Source: Qipengyuania pacifica (GTDB lineage: Bacteria; Pseudomonadota; Alphaproteobacteria; Sphingomonadales; Sphingomonadaceae). From it: a DNA stretch of 64,000 nucleotides. Made by a program: the position numbers and the translations under genes. The stretch is taken from NCBI RefSeq assembly GCF_019857205.1, contig NZ_JAHWXO010000001.1:496001-560000 (forward strand), given 5' to 3'. The number at the start of each line of letters is the position of its first letter. Positions within the stretch are counted from its first letter, which is position 1. Positions 8,374-17,004 of the stretch are shown piece by piece. The notes under the pieces were generated by a model, which ran no database searches, was not told the DNA's origin, and was given only the letters and a program-made list of their open reading frames with translations.

Positions 8374-9389
8374 CGGCGCCTGCACAGCATCTGCTTGGCG
8401 GCACCGACAAGGCAGCGATTATGGTGATGCTGCTGGCCGAAGAAGACGCGTCGCGAATTCTAAGTCAGCTGACCCCGGACGAGCTGCGTCAGCTTGCGGG
8501 CACGATGTGCGGCATAGGCGAAGTCGAGCCGCAGGCGATCTCCGACGCCATCGCCGGCTTTTCACGCTCGACCGAGCATAGCGGAATTTCCGGACATGGC
8601 CGGGTGGACAATGTCCGCCGGTTGCTGAACGGCGCCGTCGGCGAAGTGAAGACCGACAATCTCATGCGTCAGGTGGCTCCGGAAGCGGAAGAGGAAGGCT
8701 TGCCTGCCCTCGGCCTGCTGCGCTGGCTCGATCCCAAGATCATCGGTGAAATCCTCGCCGACGAACACCCGCAGGCGATTGCCGTTTTGCTGCTGCAGCT
8801 CGATACCGATGTCGCTGCTGCCGCCCTGGCTGCGCTGCCCGAAGATCTGCACACGCCGGTGCTGCACCGCGTCGCGCGTCTCGGCCCGGTGTCGCGCCAG
8901 GCGATCGAAATTCTCGAACACACGCTTAATGCCAAGATCGAAAAGCTGCATGGCACGATCCCGCTCACCATGGGCGGTATTCGTCACGCGGCGGACATCA
9001 TCAACCGTTCGCATCGCAGCATCGAGAAGAACGTCATGCCGAAGATCGGCAAGATCGACAAACAGCTCGCCAAGGAACTCGAGAACGAAATGTTCAAGTT
9101 CGAGCACCTGTTCGTGCTCGATACGAAGATGACCGGCGTGCTGCTGCGCGAAATCGAAAGCGATACGCTTATTCTCGCACTCAAGGGTCTGGAAGAGGAA
9201 CAGCGCGAACAGTTCTTCGGTGCCATGTCCTCGCGTGCGGCAGACGGTTTGCGCGATGAAATCGAAGCGCGTGGCCGGGTCAAGAAAACCGAGGTCGAAG
9301 CCGCGCAGAAGGACATCGTCACCATCGCCAAGCGCCTGATCGCCGACGGCGAACTCATCATGGGCGAAGGCGACGAAGACTATGTCTAG
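8370..9389 (+). CDS. fliG: Flagellar motor switch protein FliG
   Basis: A 339-residue rotor protein. The N-terminal FliF-binding domain, the middle domain with an EHPQAIAVLLLQL stretch, and the C-terminal torque helix region (LREIESDTLILALKG) are all recognisable, and the length matches the family. It contacts the stator MotA and the FliM/FliN C-ring. It overlaps fliF and fliH. Confidence 0.95.
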   Translation: MTAPAQHLLGGTDKAAIMVMLLAEEDASRILSQLTPDELRQLAGTMCGIGEVEPQAISDAIAGFSRSTEHSGISGHGRVDNVRRLLNGAVGEVKTDNLMRQVAPEAEEEGLPALGLLRWLDPKIIGEILADEHPQAIAVLLLQLDTDVAAAALAALPEDLHTPVLHRVARLGPVSRQAIEILEHTLNAKIEKLHGTIPLTMGGIRHAADIINRSHRSIEKNVMPKIGKIDKQLAKELENEMFKFEHLFVLDTKMTGVLLREIESDTLILALKGLEEEQREQFFGAMSSRAADGLRDEIEARGRVKKTEVEAAQKDIVTIAKRLIADGELIMGEGDEDYV

Positions 9390-9957
9390 GATCGCCTACG
9401 CCGCCCTCGGCCGGCCGGGCAGTTTCGCCCGCGACGGACGCTACGCGAAGCCGCAGGTTCCCGAAGAACCGGTCGAGACCGAAGACGTGGCCGAAAAGGC
9501 CTATCGCGCTGGCTATGAAGATGGCCAGCTGTCCGCCCGTGCCGATTTCGATGCCCAGCTGACCGCCGAACGGGCTGCCCGATCGGCCATCGAACTCGCC
9601 TTCGCCCGCTTCGATGCGGAAAGCGAGCGTCAGCTGCGCGACCGTATGCTCGCGACCGTCCACGCGCTGTGCGAGGAAGCGGTACTGCCGCTCGCCCTCG
9701 ACAGCAAAGGGCTGGCCCGGCGGGTCGAAGCGGCGGCCGCCATGCTTCAGCGCAAGCACGACCAGCGGATCGTCCATATCCATCCTGAAGATCTCGAACT
9801 CGTCAAAGCCAGTGTCCCGGCGAGCCTGGAACTGGTCGCCGACGGCAGCGTCGAGCGGGGCGGATTGCGCGTCGAGACCGACGATGGCGGGGTCGAGGAC
9901 GGGCCGCAGCAATGGCGCCGCGCGCTCGCCGAAATCTTCGATTCATGCACGCGCTGA
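9382..9957 (+). CDS. fliH: Flagellar assembly protein FliH
   Basis: A 191-residue protein placed between fliG and fliI. It has a central helical region rich in Glu and Ala (AYRAGYEDGQLSARADFDAQ) and a C-terminal part resembling the FliH/HrpE domain. FliH is the stator-like regulator of the export ATPase. Sequence conservation is low in this family, so the call rests partly on gene order. It overlaps fliG by 8 bases and runs into the 5-prime end of fliI. Confidence 0.85.
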   Translation: MSRIAYAALGRPGSFARDGRYAKPQVPEEPVETEDVAEKAYRAGYEDGQLSARADFDAQLTAERAARSAIELAFARFDAESERQLRDRMLATVHALCEEAVLPLALDSKGLARRVEAAAAMLQRKHDQRIVHIHPEDLELVKASVPASLELVADGSVERGGLRVETDDGGVEDGPQQWRRALAEIFDSCTR

Positions 9958-11276
9958 TCGATCGCACGTTCTCGGCCGTCGCCTCGGCCTCGCTCGATCT
10001 GGCCCCGCGCCGGTTCGGGCGGGTGGTCGCCTGCGATGGCGGCCTGATCGAGGTTTCCGGCCTGGGCGTACCCATCGGCACGATCTGCGCGATCGCGCAG
10101 GGGGAATCGTCCGAACATCGCGCCGAAACCATCGGCTTTCGCAACGGGCACACCATGATGATGATGCTCGGCGATACGGTTCTGCTGCGTCCCGGTGCGA
10201 TCGTACGTCCCGAAGGGCGACCGGGCATGCTCGGCGTCGGGCAGGAATTTCTCGGCCGTGCGGTCGACGGATCGGGCGAACCGATCGATGGCGGCGGCCC
10301 GGTCATGGCCACCACCAGCTGGCCTGCGGGCGGTTACCGCGTCGGCGCGCTCGACCGGTCGCGAGTGACCCAGGTGTTCGACAGCGGCATCCGTTCATTG
10401 AACGCGCTGACCACCTTCGGCGTGGGCCAGCGCATCGGTATCATGGCCGGATCCGGCGTCGGCAAATCGGTGCTGATGGACATGATCGTCGACAATGCGC
10501 AGGCCGATGCCGTCGTCGTGGGGCTGATCGGCGAACGGGCGCGCGAAGTCTCCGATTTCGTGACCCGGCACATGGCCGGCGAACGCGCGGCGAAGACTGC
10601 CATCGTCGCGGTTCCAGCGGATCACGCAGCCAATTTGCGACTGCGCGGCGCCATGCTCGCGACATCCATTGCCGAACATCTGCGCTCGCAAGGCAAACGC
10701 GTTCTCCTGATCCTCGACAGTCTGACCCGCGTTGCGCATGCGGCGCGCGAGATCGGTATCCTGCTGGGCGAACCCGGCGCAGCGCGCGGGTATCCGCCCT
10801 CGGCCCTGTCCGCCATTACCAAGCTCATCGAACGCGCCGGCAATTCGGAAGAATCCGGCGGGGCCATCACCGGCATCTACACCGTGCTCGCCGATGGCGA
10901 CGACCAGAACGATCCGGTCGTCGATACCGCCCGTGCGATCCTCGATGGTCACATCGTGCTTTCGCGGGAAATCGCCCAGCGCGGCCAGTATCCGGCAGTC
11001 GATGTCGGCGCCTCGCTCAGCCGCGTGATGAACGATATCGTTGCGCCCGAACATGCCGTGAATGCGCGGCGGTTCCGCGCGCTCAGTGCGACGTATGAGG
11101 CCAATCGCGATCTCGTGATGATGGGGGCATATCGGCAAGGGTCCGATCCCCTGCTCGACGAAGCCATCGCCCTTCATCCGCACATGAGCCGGTTCCTGTC
11201 TCAGGGCCATGGCGAATGCGTGGATGTCGCCGCCGCATCCGAACAATTGACGCAGCTCGTCAGCCGTGACGCCTGA
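9945..11276 (+). CDS. fliI: Flagellum-specific ATPase FliI
   Basis: The export ATPase, 443 residues from the ATG at 9945. Walker A reads GSGVGKS at residues 169-175, and a Walker B-like region reads KRVLLILDSLTRVAHA. The conserved ATPase stretch GEPGAARGYPPSALSAI is present. An upstream ATG at 9912 gives 454 residues but a longer overlap with fliH and a basic extension, so I prefer 9945. It acts at the cytoplasmic face of the export gate. Confidence 0.93.
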   Translation: MHALIDRTFSAVASASLDLAPRRFGRVVACDGGLIEVSGLGVPIGTICAIAQGESSEHRAETIGFRNGHTMMMMLGDTVLLRPGAIVRPEGRPGMLGVGQEFLGRAVDGSGEPIDGGGPVMATTSWPAGGYRVGALDRSRVTQVFDSGIRSLNALTTFGVGQRIGIMAGSGVGKSVLMDMIVDNAQADAVVVGLIGERAREVSDFVTRHMAGERAAKTAIVAVPADHAANLRLRGAMLATSIAEHLRSQGKRVLLILDSLTRVAHAAREIGILLGEPGAARGYPPSALSAITKLIERAGNSEESGGAITGIYTVLADGDDQNDPVVDTARAILDGHIVLSREIAQRGQYPAVDVGASLSRVMNDIVAPEHAVNARRFRALSATYEANRDLVMMGAYRQGSDPLLDEAIALHPHMSRFLSQGHGECVDVAAASEQLTQLVSRDA

Positions 11277-11652
11277 ACGCCGGAAGCTGAGGCGCGCCGA
11301 GCTCATCCAGCGTATCCGGTCGGTGGAGCGCATGCAGTCTGTCGCGGCCGCCAGCGAAGCGGAGGCCACCCGCGCGCGCCTGTTCGGCGTGGCAGAACGC
11401 ACCCGCAGTCTCGCCGCGCACTATGCCCAGCGCGAAGGTGACATCGTCGGCGCCGATCTGCGCAGCGGCAAGGCCATGGGCGACCAGTTGCAGCGCCTTA
11501 CCGAGCTGAGCGAAAAACAGGCGGAAGAAGCCGAACTTCAGTCGCAGGCCAAGCGTGAAGTGCTCGCCCAGTCCGACATGCGTCTGCGCAAGGCCAAGGA
11601 AAGCCGGCGGGATCTGGTGCGCCAGATCGTTGCCAGTCTGGAAAAGGGGTAG
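11266..11652 (+). CDS. fliJ: Flagellar export protein FliJ
   Basis: A 128-residue, highly charged, wholly helical protein of coiled-coil character with many Arg, Glu, Ala and Gln. It starts at GTG 11266, overlapping the end of fliI. Size, composition and position fit FliJ, the central stalk of the export ATPase and escort-chaperone recycler. Sequence alone would not prove it. Confidence 0.75.
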   Translation: MTPERRKLRRAELIQRIRSVERMQSVAAASEAEATRARLFGVAERTRSLAAHYAQREGDIVGADLRSGKAMGDQLQRLTELSEKQAEEAELQSQAKREVLAQSDMRLRKAKESRRDLVRQIVASLEKG

Positions 11653-11665
11653 CAGAGCGAGAGTT

Positions 11666-11680
11666 TGGCACGCTTCTTGA
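11666..11680 (+). promoter_or_regulatory. Sigma-54 promoter for the fliK operon
   Basis: TGGCACG-CTTC-TTGA, a near-consensus -24/-12 element with correct GG/GC-type spacing apart from a final A instead of C. It lies in the only sizeable gap of the fli block, 33 bases upstream of the fliK start. Confidence 0.8.
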
Positions 11681-11712
11681 TAGACTGTCCGTGAACCTAA
11701 CACGGACTTGCC

Positions 11713-13044
11713 ATGAACATCTCGTTTGCCTTTTCGAAAACGCCCGACACCCAATCTGTCGCCGCCGGTCTGGATGGCGAAAGCGGGCGTAAAAACGGTG
11801 CTTCGCAGGGCGTGGACGGCTTCGCCGACCTGCTGAACCAGCTCGCATCGGTCTTGCCGGTCCTGCCGGCCGGACTCGGTACGGCAGAGAGCGGCACCGA
11901 AGAGCGGCAGGACGGTGAATTGCCGACCGGCAATATCTTGCCGCTTTTGCCGGTCGATCCGGTTGCCGATGCCGATATCGAACTGGCCCTGGTGGCTTCG
12001 CCCCTCACGTCTCTCGTGCCTCCGCCGGCCCAGGCTCCGGTTGTCGCAGGCTCGTCCGACGCGTCGCTCGCGGCAGGCAAACCGATCAATAACGCTTCGG
12101 GCATCGCGCCCCAGGCCATCGTTGCCGAACTCGCGGCCACCGGGGTCGAGGCACCACCTTCCGAAAGTTCCGAGCCAACATCCTTCGTCGTGCGTATCGC
12201 CGCGGCCGACAAGCCTGTAGATGCCAAGGCGGCCGATCTGCTCGTCACCGCGCCCGAGGGCAAGGCGCAGTCCGCTTCGACTGCTTCTGCCACGAACGAC
12301 CGCCTTTCCCAGGCCGTCGCGGCTGGCACGGCACAGGCCACTCCGGTCGATGCGAAAGCCGCAACGGCTTCTGCCACGACCAGCCAGCCCGCCGTCCAGC
12401 CTACCCTCGATCCCGCCAGCGGCGACCGTAATCAGGATGGTGACCGTCCCGCCAGCGACAGGCAGGCTCCCGCCAGCCAGACCACAACGGCCGATCTCGC
12501 CAAGGTATCGCCGCAGCTCGTCTCGGCTCGTTTCGAAGATACGATGGTTGCCGCCCGGGCCGGCACTGTCGCGCCGCGTACGGTGACCACCGATCAGTTC
12601 GCTCAGGTCGAACGCGTCGTCGAACATCTCACCGCAGCCCGCCAGATGGATCTGTCCAAACCGGCAGCCATCGCCGTGGCCCACAAGGAATTCGGCGCTC
12701 TGACCGTGACCTTCGATCAGTCCGGCGGCAAGATGAACGTCGAGATCGCAGCCGAAAATCAGGAAAGCCAGCGCGCGCTGGCGGCGGCGATGGCCAGCGA
12801 TCGCGGAATGCCCCGCCAGCAGGATATGGGCGGTCATTCCCAATCCGCGCAGAACCAGAACAATCACGCCGCTGCGGACCGTCATGGCGGCAACGGCAAT
12901 TCCAGCGCGGCATCCGGTCAGGGCAATGCGGGGGACAGTGGCCGTTCGCAGCAATTCGACCAGCGTGGCCGCCACGATGAACGTGCCCGGCCGGGCACCC
13001 AGACGCCTGCCAGAAACTCCGGCGACGACGCTCTCTACGCCTGA
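11713..13044 (+). CDS. fliK: Flagellar hook-length control protein FliK
   Basis: A 443-residue protein that is low-complexity and rich in Ala, Ser, Thr, Pro and Gln over the first 280 residues. A conserved C-terminal hook-length domain follows (around FGALTVTFDQSGGKMNVEIAA). This matches FliK: an exported disordered ruler followed by the switch domain that contacts FlhB. It starts a new transcription unit behind a sigma-54 promoter, and fliL follows. Confidence 0.85.
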   Translation: MNISFAFSKTPDTQSVAAGLDGESGRKNGASQGVDGFADLLNQLASVLPVLPAGLGTAESGTEERQDGELPTGNILPLLPVDPVADADIELALVASPLTSLVPPPAQAPVVAGSSDASLAAGKPINNASGIAPQAIVAELAATGVEAPPSESSEPTSFVVRIAAADKPVDAKAADLLVTAPEGKAQSASTASATNDRLSQAVAAGTAQATPVDAKAATASATTSQPAVQPTLDPASGDRNQDGDRPASDRQAPASQTTTADLAKVSPQLVSARFEDTMVAARAGTVAPRTVTTDQFAQVERVVEHLTAARQMDLSKPAAIAVAHKEFGALTVTFDQSGGKMNVEIAAENQESQRALAAAMASDRGMPRQQDMGGHSQSAQNQNNHAAADRHGGNGNSSAASGQGNAGDSGRSQQFDQRGRHDERARPGTQTPARNSGDDALYA

Positions 13045-13076
13045 TCTGTCAGCATTCCATTCAACAGGATTACCCA

Positions 13077-13664
13077 ATGTCGAACGATAAAACTTCCGAA
13101 GAAACCGTGAAAAAGAAAAAGGGCGGCAAGCTCAAGCTGGTGCTTTTCTCGCTGGTTCTGCTGGGTGCAGGCGGGGGCGGCACTTATGCCGCATTCGCCA
13201 GCGGCATGCTTGGTGCGCACGGGGCGAAGGAAGAAGATCGCAATCCCAAGCTGGTGCTCAAGGGCGAAGAAGATCCCTATCCCTTCGTCGCAGAAGGCGG
13301 CGAGAAGGAAGCGGCGCCCGCCATCCACGGCGGCGGCGGGGGTAAATACCGCACGGCCTATTACAATTTTTCCGACGAGTTCACGTCCAACCTGGCGAAC
13401 GGAACTGCGCTGATCCAGGTCAGCCTCGCTGCATCGACCCATTACGATGGGCGCGTGATGATGTGGCTGAACGAGCATGAAACCGCTCTGCGGTCGCGCA
13501 TCCTGGCCGAGCTTGCCGCAACCAGCGAAGAAGATCTCGCCAGCATCCGCGGCAAGGAAGAACTGCAGAAGCGTCTGACCAAGGCGATCAACGAAACGCT
13601 TGAAGAACGCGAAGGCTTCGGCGGCGTCGACAGCGTCTATTTCCGGTCCTTCATCGTCCAATGA
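13077..13664 (+). CDS. fliL: Flagellar basal body-associated protein FliL
   Basis: A 195-residue protein with a Lys-rich cytoplasmic start, one transmembrane segment at about residues 20-42 (LVLFSLVLLGAGGGGTYAAF), a Gly-rich linker and a periplasmic FliL domain. FliL surrounds the stator units and supports torque. It overlaps fliM by 4 bases. Confidence 0.9.
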   Translation: MSNDKTSEETVKKKKGGKLKLVLFSLVLLGAGGGGTYAAFASGMLGAHGAKEEDRNPKLVLKGEEDPYPFVAEGGEKEAAPAIHGGGGGKYRTAYYNFSDEFTSNLANGTALIQVSLAASTHYDGRVMMWLNEHETALRSRILAELAATSEEDLASIRGKEELQKRLTKAINETLEEREGFGGVDSVYFRSFIVQ

Positions 13665-14557
13665 TCACGACCGGTATTCCCGAGGCTGTGGCCCGGGCAG
13701 CATGTCACTGCGACGAGCTGCTCAGCCGCGCGGCAACTCCGCCCGAACTCGATATCGAGTTCGCCCGGTTTGCGCGCGGCATCGCCCAGCAGTCGCAGCA
13801 TCAGCTGTCCCAACTGTGCGATGATCGCGGGCTTGCCGTGGACATTGCGGACGCCGAACTGCTGCCTGTTGGCGAATGGTTTGCAAAGGTCGGGGCGGCT
13901 CATCGCCATAGCTTCTATTCGATCGGGCAGGAAAGCCGCGGAATCCTGATTTCGGTCCGGATCGGCGAACTGGTTGGCCAGTTCGAAAGGATCCTCGGCG
14001 GCACGGGCGAAGTGGACGAAAAATGCACCGTCCTGCCTGCCTCCGCCAACCGTTTCGCACAGCAGTTCGAAGACCGCATGGCCGAAGTCATTCAGGCAGC
14101 CAGCGATCGGCGCGGCATCGCGGCAAGCGCGAATGGCGAAGAAGTCGAACAGGTTGCGCCCTATGCATCGGGCGATCGCGTCTGGACGGTAACGCTCACC
14201 ATCACGTCTGCCAAAAGCGCGCGACCGTGGAAGGTCCGGCTTGCGGCGTGCAACTCGACGATCGCCGAAATCGTTGGCACGCGCGCCGTCTCGCCGGCAA
14301 CCGGCCGGACGATCGGTGCACGCGGTCTCAACGGGTCGGCCATTGCCGAAGTCGATCTTCCGCTGCGCGCCGTACTGGTCGACGTTCCGATGTCGATCGC
14401 GCGGCTCGCCAGCCTTGAACCCGGCTCGGTCATCCCGGTCGCGGTCAACCGCAACGTCCCGCTGATGACCGGAAATCTCACCATCGCGCATGGCTGTGTC
14501 GGCGAACTCGACGACCGTGTCGCCCTCGAACTTACCCAAACATTCCTCTCGGAGTAG
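13661..14557 (+). CDS. fliM: Flagellar motor switch protein FliM (short N-terminus)
   Basis: A 298-residue C-ring protein. The middle domain (from about residue 45) and a C-terminal SpoA-like domain (RNVPLMTGNLTIAHG) are present. It is shorter than the enteric protein, and the N-terminus lacks the usual LSQxEIDALL peptide that binds CheY-P. The start overlaps the fliL stop by 4 bases, so a missing upstream exon-like extension is unlikely. The switch may receive its signal in another way. Confidence 0.87.
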   Translation: MITTGIPEAVARAACHCDELLSRAATPPELDIEFARFARGIAQQSQHQLSQLCDDRGLAVDIADAELLPVGEWFAKVGAAHRHSFYSIGQESRGILISVRIGELVGQFERILGGTGEVDEKCTVLPASANRFAQQFEDRMAEVIQAASDRRGIAASANGEEVEQVAPYASGDRVWTVTLTITSAKSARPWKVRLAACNSTIAEIVGTRAVSPATGRTIGARGLNGSAIAEVDLPLRAVLVDVPMSIARLASLEPGSVIPVAVNRNVPLMTGNLTIAHGCVGELDDRVALELTQTFLSE

Positions 14558-14562
14558 AACCC

Positions 14563-14886
14563 ATGGTTTCGCACGCAGACGGCTTCGGCCTCATTCAGGA
14601 CATCGACGTCCGCCTCACCGTTGAACTCGGCCGCAAATCCATGCGCCTGCGCGACGTGCTGGCTCTGGGCGAATCCAGCGTCATCGAACTCGACCGCCTG
14701 ACCGATGAACCGCTCGACATGTTCGTCAACGGCAAGCTGATTGCGCGCGGCGAAGTCGTCGCCCAAGGCAGTCGCTTCGCCATCCGTGTCCTCGAAATCG
14801 TCGGTGCCAGTTCCAGCGAACCCGCGATCGACCGCCGCACTCCGCCGCTGACGGTCACGCCGACCGGTGCAGGCGAGCACGCCTGA
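14563..14886 (+). CDS. fliN: Flagellar motor switch protein FliN
   Basis: A 107-residue FliN with the SpoA domain (DVRLTVELGRKSMRLRDVLALGESSVIELDRL then VNGKLIARGEVV). It forms the base of the C-ring and docks the export ATPase complex through FliH. Its stop overlaps the fliO start by one base. Confidence 0.93.
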   Translation: MVSHADGFGLIQDIDVRLTVELGRKSMRLRDVLALGESSVIELDRLTDEPLDMFVNGKLIARGEVVAQGSRFAIRVLEIVGASSSEPAIDRRTPPLTVTPTGAGEHA

Positions 14887-15167
14887 TGTTCTGGTACGTC
14901 CTCAAGCTCCTGATCCTGCTGCCGCTGATTGGCGCAATGATCTGGGGCAGCCTCAAGCTCGCCAAGAAGATGCAGGGCCAGTTCGGCGCCCCCGCTGGCG
15001 GCAGCAAGGCGGTTCGCATCGTGGAAACCACCATGCTTTCGCCCACCCTGCGTCTGGCCGTGATCGAATTCCATGGTCGCGAGATCCTCGTGTCCACATC
15101 GCGCAACGGCCTCACCCGCCTGGCCGAAGCGCCGGCGCGCCCGCAGGCAGAGGAAACCGTTCAGTGA
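14886..15167 (+). CDS. fliO: Flagellar biosynthetic protein FliO
   Basis: A 93-residue protein with one N-terminal transmembrane segment (residues 2-20) and a small cytoplasmic domain containing KAVRIVETTMLSP. Size and position between fliN and fliP identify FliO, the assembly scaffold of the FliP ring. Its end overlaps the fliP GTG start. Confidence 0.85.
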   Translation: MFWYVLKLLILLPLIGAMIWGSLKLAKKMQGQFGAPAGGSKAVRIVETTMLSPTLRLAVIEFHGREILVSTSRNGLTRLAEAPARPQAEETVQ

Positions 15168-15931
15168 TCGCCCGTTTCGCCAGGCTGACAGCCTTTCTGA
15201 CCGCACTCGCCTATCCGGCGCTGGTGCATGCGCAGGCCTCGGACACCGCGGTTTCGGGCGCACTAGACCGCGCCTTCGGCCAGATGGCAGGTGCTGGCGG
15301 CGAACCGCTGAGCCTGTCGCTCCAGCTGCTGCTGGTGATGGGCCTGTTGACGATCCTGCCAGCGCTTCTTCTGATGATGACGAGTTTCACGCGCATCATC
15401 GTGGTGCTGGCGATCCTGCGTCAGGCACTCGGTCTGCAGCAGTCGCCGCCCAACCAGGTGCTGATCGGTATCAGTCTGTTCCTGTCCATGTTCATCATGG
15501 CGCCGACTCTGGAAAACGTGAACCAGAACGCCATCGCCCCCTATTCGGCGGGTGAAATCGGCGCAGAGGTTGCGATCGAGCGGGCAGGCGACCAGTTTCA
15601 CGCCTTCATGATCCGCCAGACGCGCGAATACGATCTTCAGATGTTTGCCGACATCGCCGATGCCGGCCAGTTCGCCAGCCCGCAGGATGTGCCCTTCTCG
15701 ATTCTGCTGCCCGCTTTCGTGACCAGCGAACTCAAGACCGCATTCCAGATCGGGTTCATGCTGTTCCTGCCGTTTCTCGTCATCGACCTCGTCGTCTCCA
15801 GCGTGCTGATGAGCCTCGGTATGATGATGATGAGCCCGATGATCGTTTCGCTACCCTTCAAGCTGCTGCTGTTCGTCCTCGTCGACGGGTGGGCACTGCT
15901 GATGGGTTCGCTCGCCTCAAGTTTCGGATAA
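15164..15931 (+). CDS. fliP: Flagellar export gate protein FliP
   Basis: A 255-residue FliP with a cleavable signal sequence ending near VHAQA and four transmembrane segments. Family motifs include MMTSFTRIIVVLAILRQALG and the C-terminal VDGWALLMGSL. The start is GTG 15164, overlapping the fliO stop. A longer upstream frame is only the shadow of fliO. FliP forms the core of the export channel with FliQ and FliR. Confidence 0.95.
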   Translation: MIARFARLTAFLTALAYPALVHAQASDTAVSGALDRAFGQMAGAGGEPLSLSLQLLLVMGLLTILPALLLMMTSFTRIIVVLAILRQALGLQQSPPNQVLIGISLFLSMFIMAPTLENVNQNAIAPYSAGEIGAEVAIERAGDQFHAFMIRQTREYDLQMFADIADAGQFASPQDVPFSILLPAFVTSELKTAFQIGFMLFLPFLVIDLVVSSVLMSLGMMMMSPMIVSLPFKLLLFVLVDGWALLMGSLASSFG

Positions 15932-15935
15932 TATC

Positions 15936-16208
15936 ATGGACGAAAGCGCCATCCTTCTTTCCATGGCCGACCGGATGCTGTGGATCGCCGCCCTCGTCGC
16001 GGCGCCGATCCTGATCGCAAGTCTCGCCATCGGTCTCGTCATCGGCCTCGTGCAGGCCGCAACCTCGGTCAACGAACAGACGCTGACCTTCGTGCCGAAA
16101 CTCGGCGCGGTGGCCTTCGTGCTCGTTATTCTGGGGGCGTCGATGATGTCGGTCGTGGCCGATTTCACGCAGGACATCTTCACCGAAATCGCGCGGATCG
16201 GCGACTGA
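15936..16208 (+). CDS. fliQ: Flagellar export gate protein FliQ
   Basis: A 90-residue protein with two hydrophobic hairpin segments and the family stretch GLVQAATSVNEQTLTFVPK. It completes the FliPQR gate. It sits 4 bases after fliP and 10 bases before fliR. Confidence 0.95.
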   Translation: MDESAILLSMADRMLWIAALVAAPILIASLAIGLVIGLVQAATSVNEQTLTFVPKLGAVAFVLVILGASMMSVVADFTQDIFTEIARIGD

Positions 16209-16218
16209 GACTGACGCG

Positions 16219-17004
16219 GTGAACGGGCTCGATCTCGGCATTGGTGCGCTGGAGCAGGACATGTGGCGGGTCGTCTTTCTGATGACCCGGCTCGGTGCGG
16301 CCCTGCTTGCCGCCCCGTTCTTCGGGGCGACATCGGTACCCATGGCGGTGCGCATATCGATCACCGGCGCGCTTGCCATATTCGTGTCGATATGGATGCC
16401 CGCCATCGCCACGCCGCCGGCACTGCTCTCGCTCGACGGCGTTCTCACCATCGCCGGCGAGGTCATCGTCGGCCTGGCTCTGGGCTTCGTGTTGCAGCTC
16501 GCCTTCGCTGCGCCGACCGTTGCCGCCGAACTGATCGGTGGCGGGATGGGGATGAGCATGGCGGTGTCACAGGATGCGATGGGTGGGGGGACGACCACGT
16601 CCTTCGGTCAGTATTTCATGATCGTCCTCACGCTGATCTTCCTCGCGACCGGCGCGCATCTTCACTGGATCGCGCTGGTGACGGAAAGCTACAACGCGTT
16701 TCCGCCCGGACAGACCTGGCTCGGTGCCGAACGGTTCGGCGCCATCGCCGGTTTCGCCAGTTTCATGTTCGAAACCGCCTTGCGGATTGCGCTGCCGGTA
16801 ACGCTCATCCTGCTGCTGGTGCAGGTGCTCACCGGTATTCTCAGTCGTTCGGCCCCCTCGCTCAACCTCTTCGCGTTGGGATTGCCTGCAGGCGTCCTTG
16901 CCGGAATGGCCGCTCTGATCATTTCCGCCCCGCTCATCTACGACCAGTTCACCGGCCTTGTCGGCGACGCGCTGGACCAGACCGAAAGCGTGATTGCGCG
17001 ATGA
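16219..17004 (+). CDS. fliR: Flagellar export gate protein FliR
   Basis: A 261-residue polytopic membrane protein starting at GTG 16219. The FliR signature region around VIVGLALGFVLQLAFAAPTVAAE and the following Gly/Met-rich MGMSMAV stretch are clear. It overlaps flhB by 4 bases, as often seen for these functionally fused partners. Confidence 0.93.
   Translation: MNGLDLGIGALEQDMWRVVFLMTRLGAALLAAPFFGATSVPMAVRISITGALAIFVSIWMPAIATPPALLSLDGVLTIAGEVIVGLALGFVLQLAFAAPTVAAELIGGGMGMSMAVSQDAMGGGTTTSFGQYFMIVLTLIFLATGAHLHWIALVTESYNAFPPGQTWLGAERFGAIAGFASFMFETALRIALPVTLILLLVQVLTGILSRSAPSLNLFALGLPAGVLAGMAALIISAPLIYDQFTGLVGDALDQTESVIAR

Noticed and set aside
11260-13077. 605-residue frame opposite fliK
   Set aside because: Antisense of the low-complexity fliK repeat region; Gly/Arg-rich with no recognisable domain.
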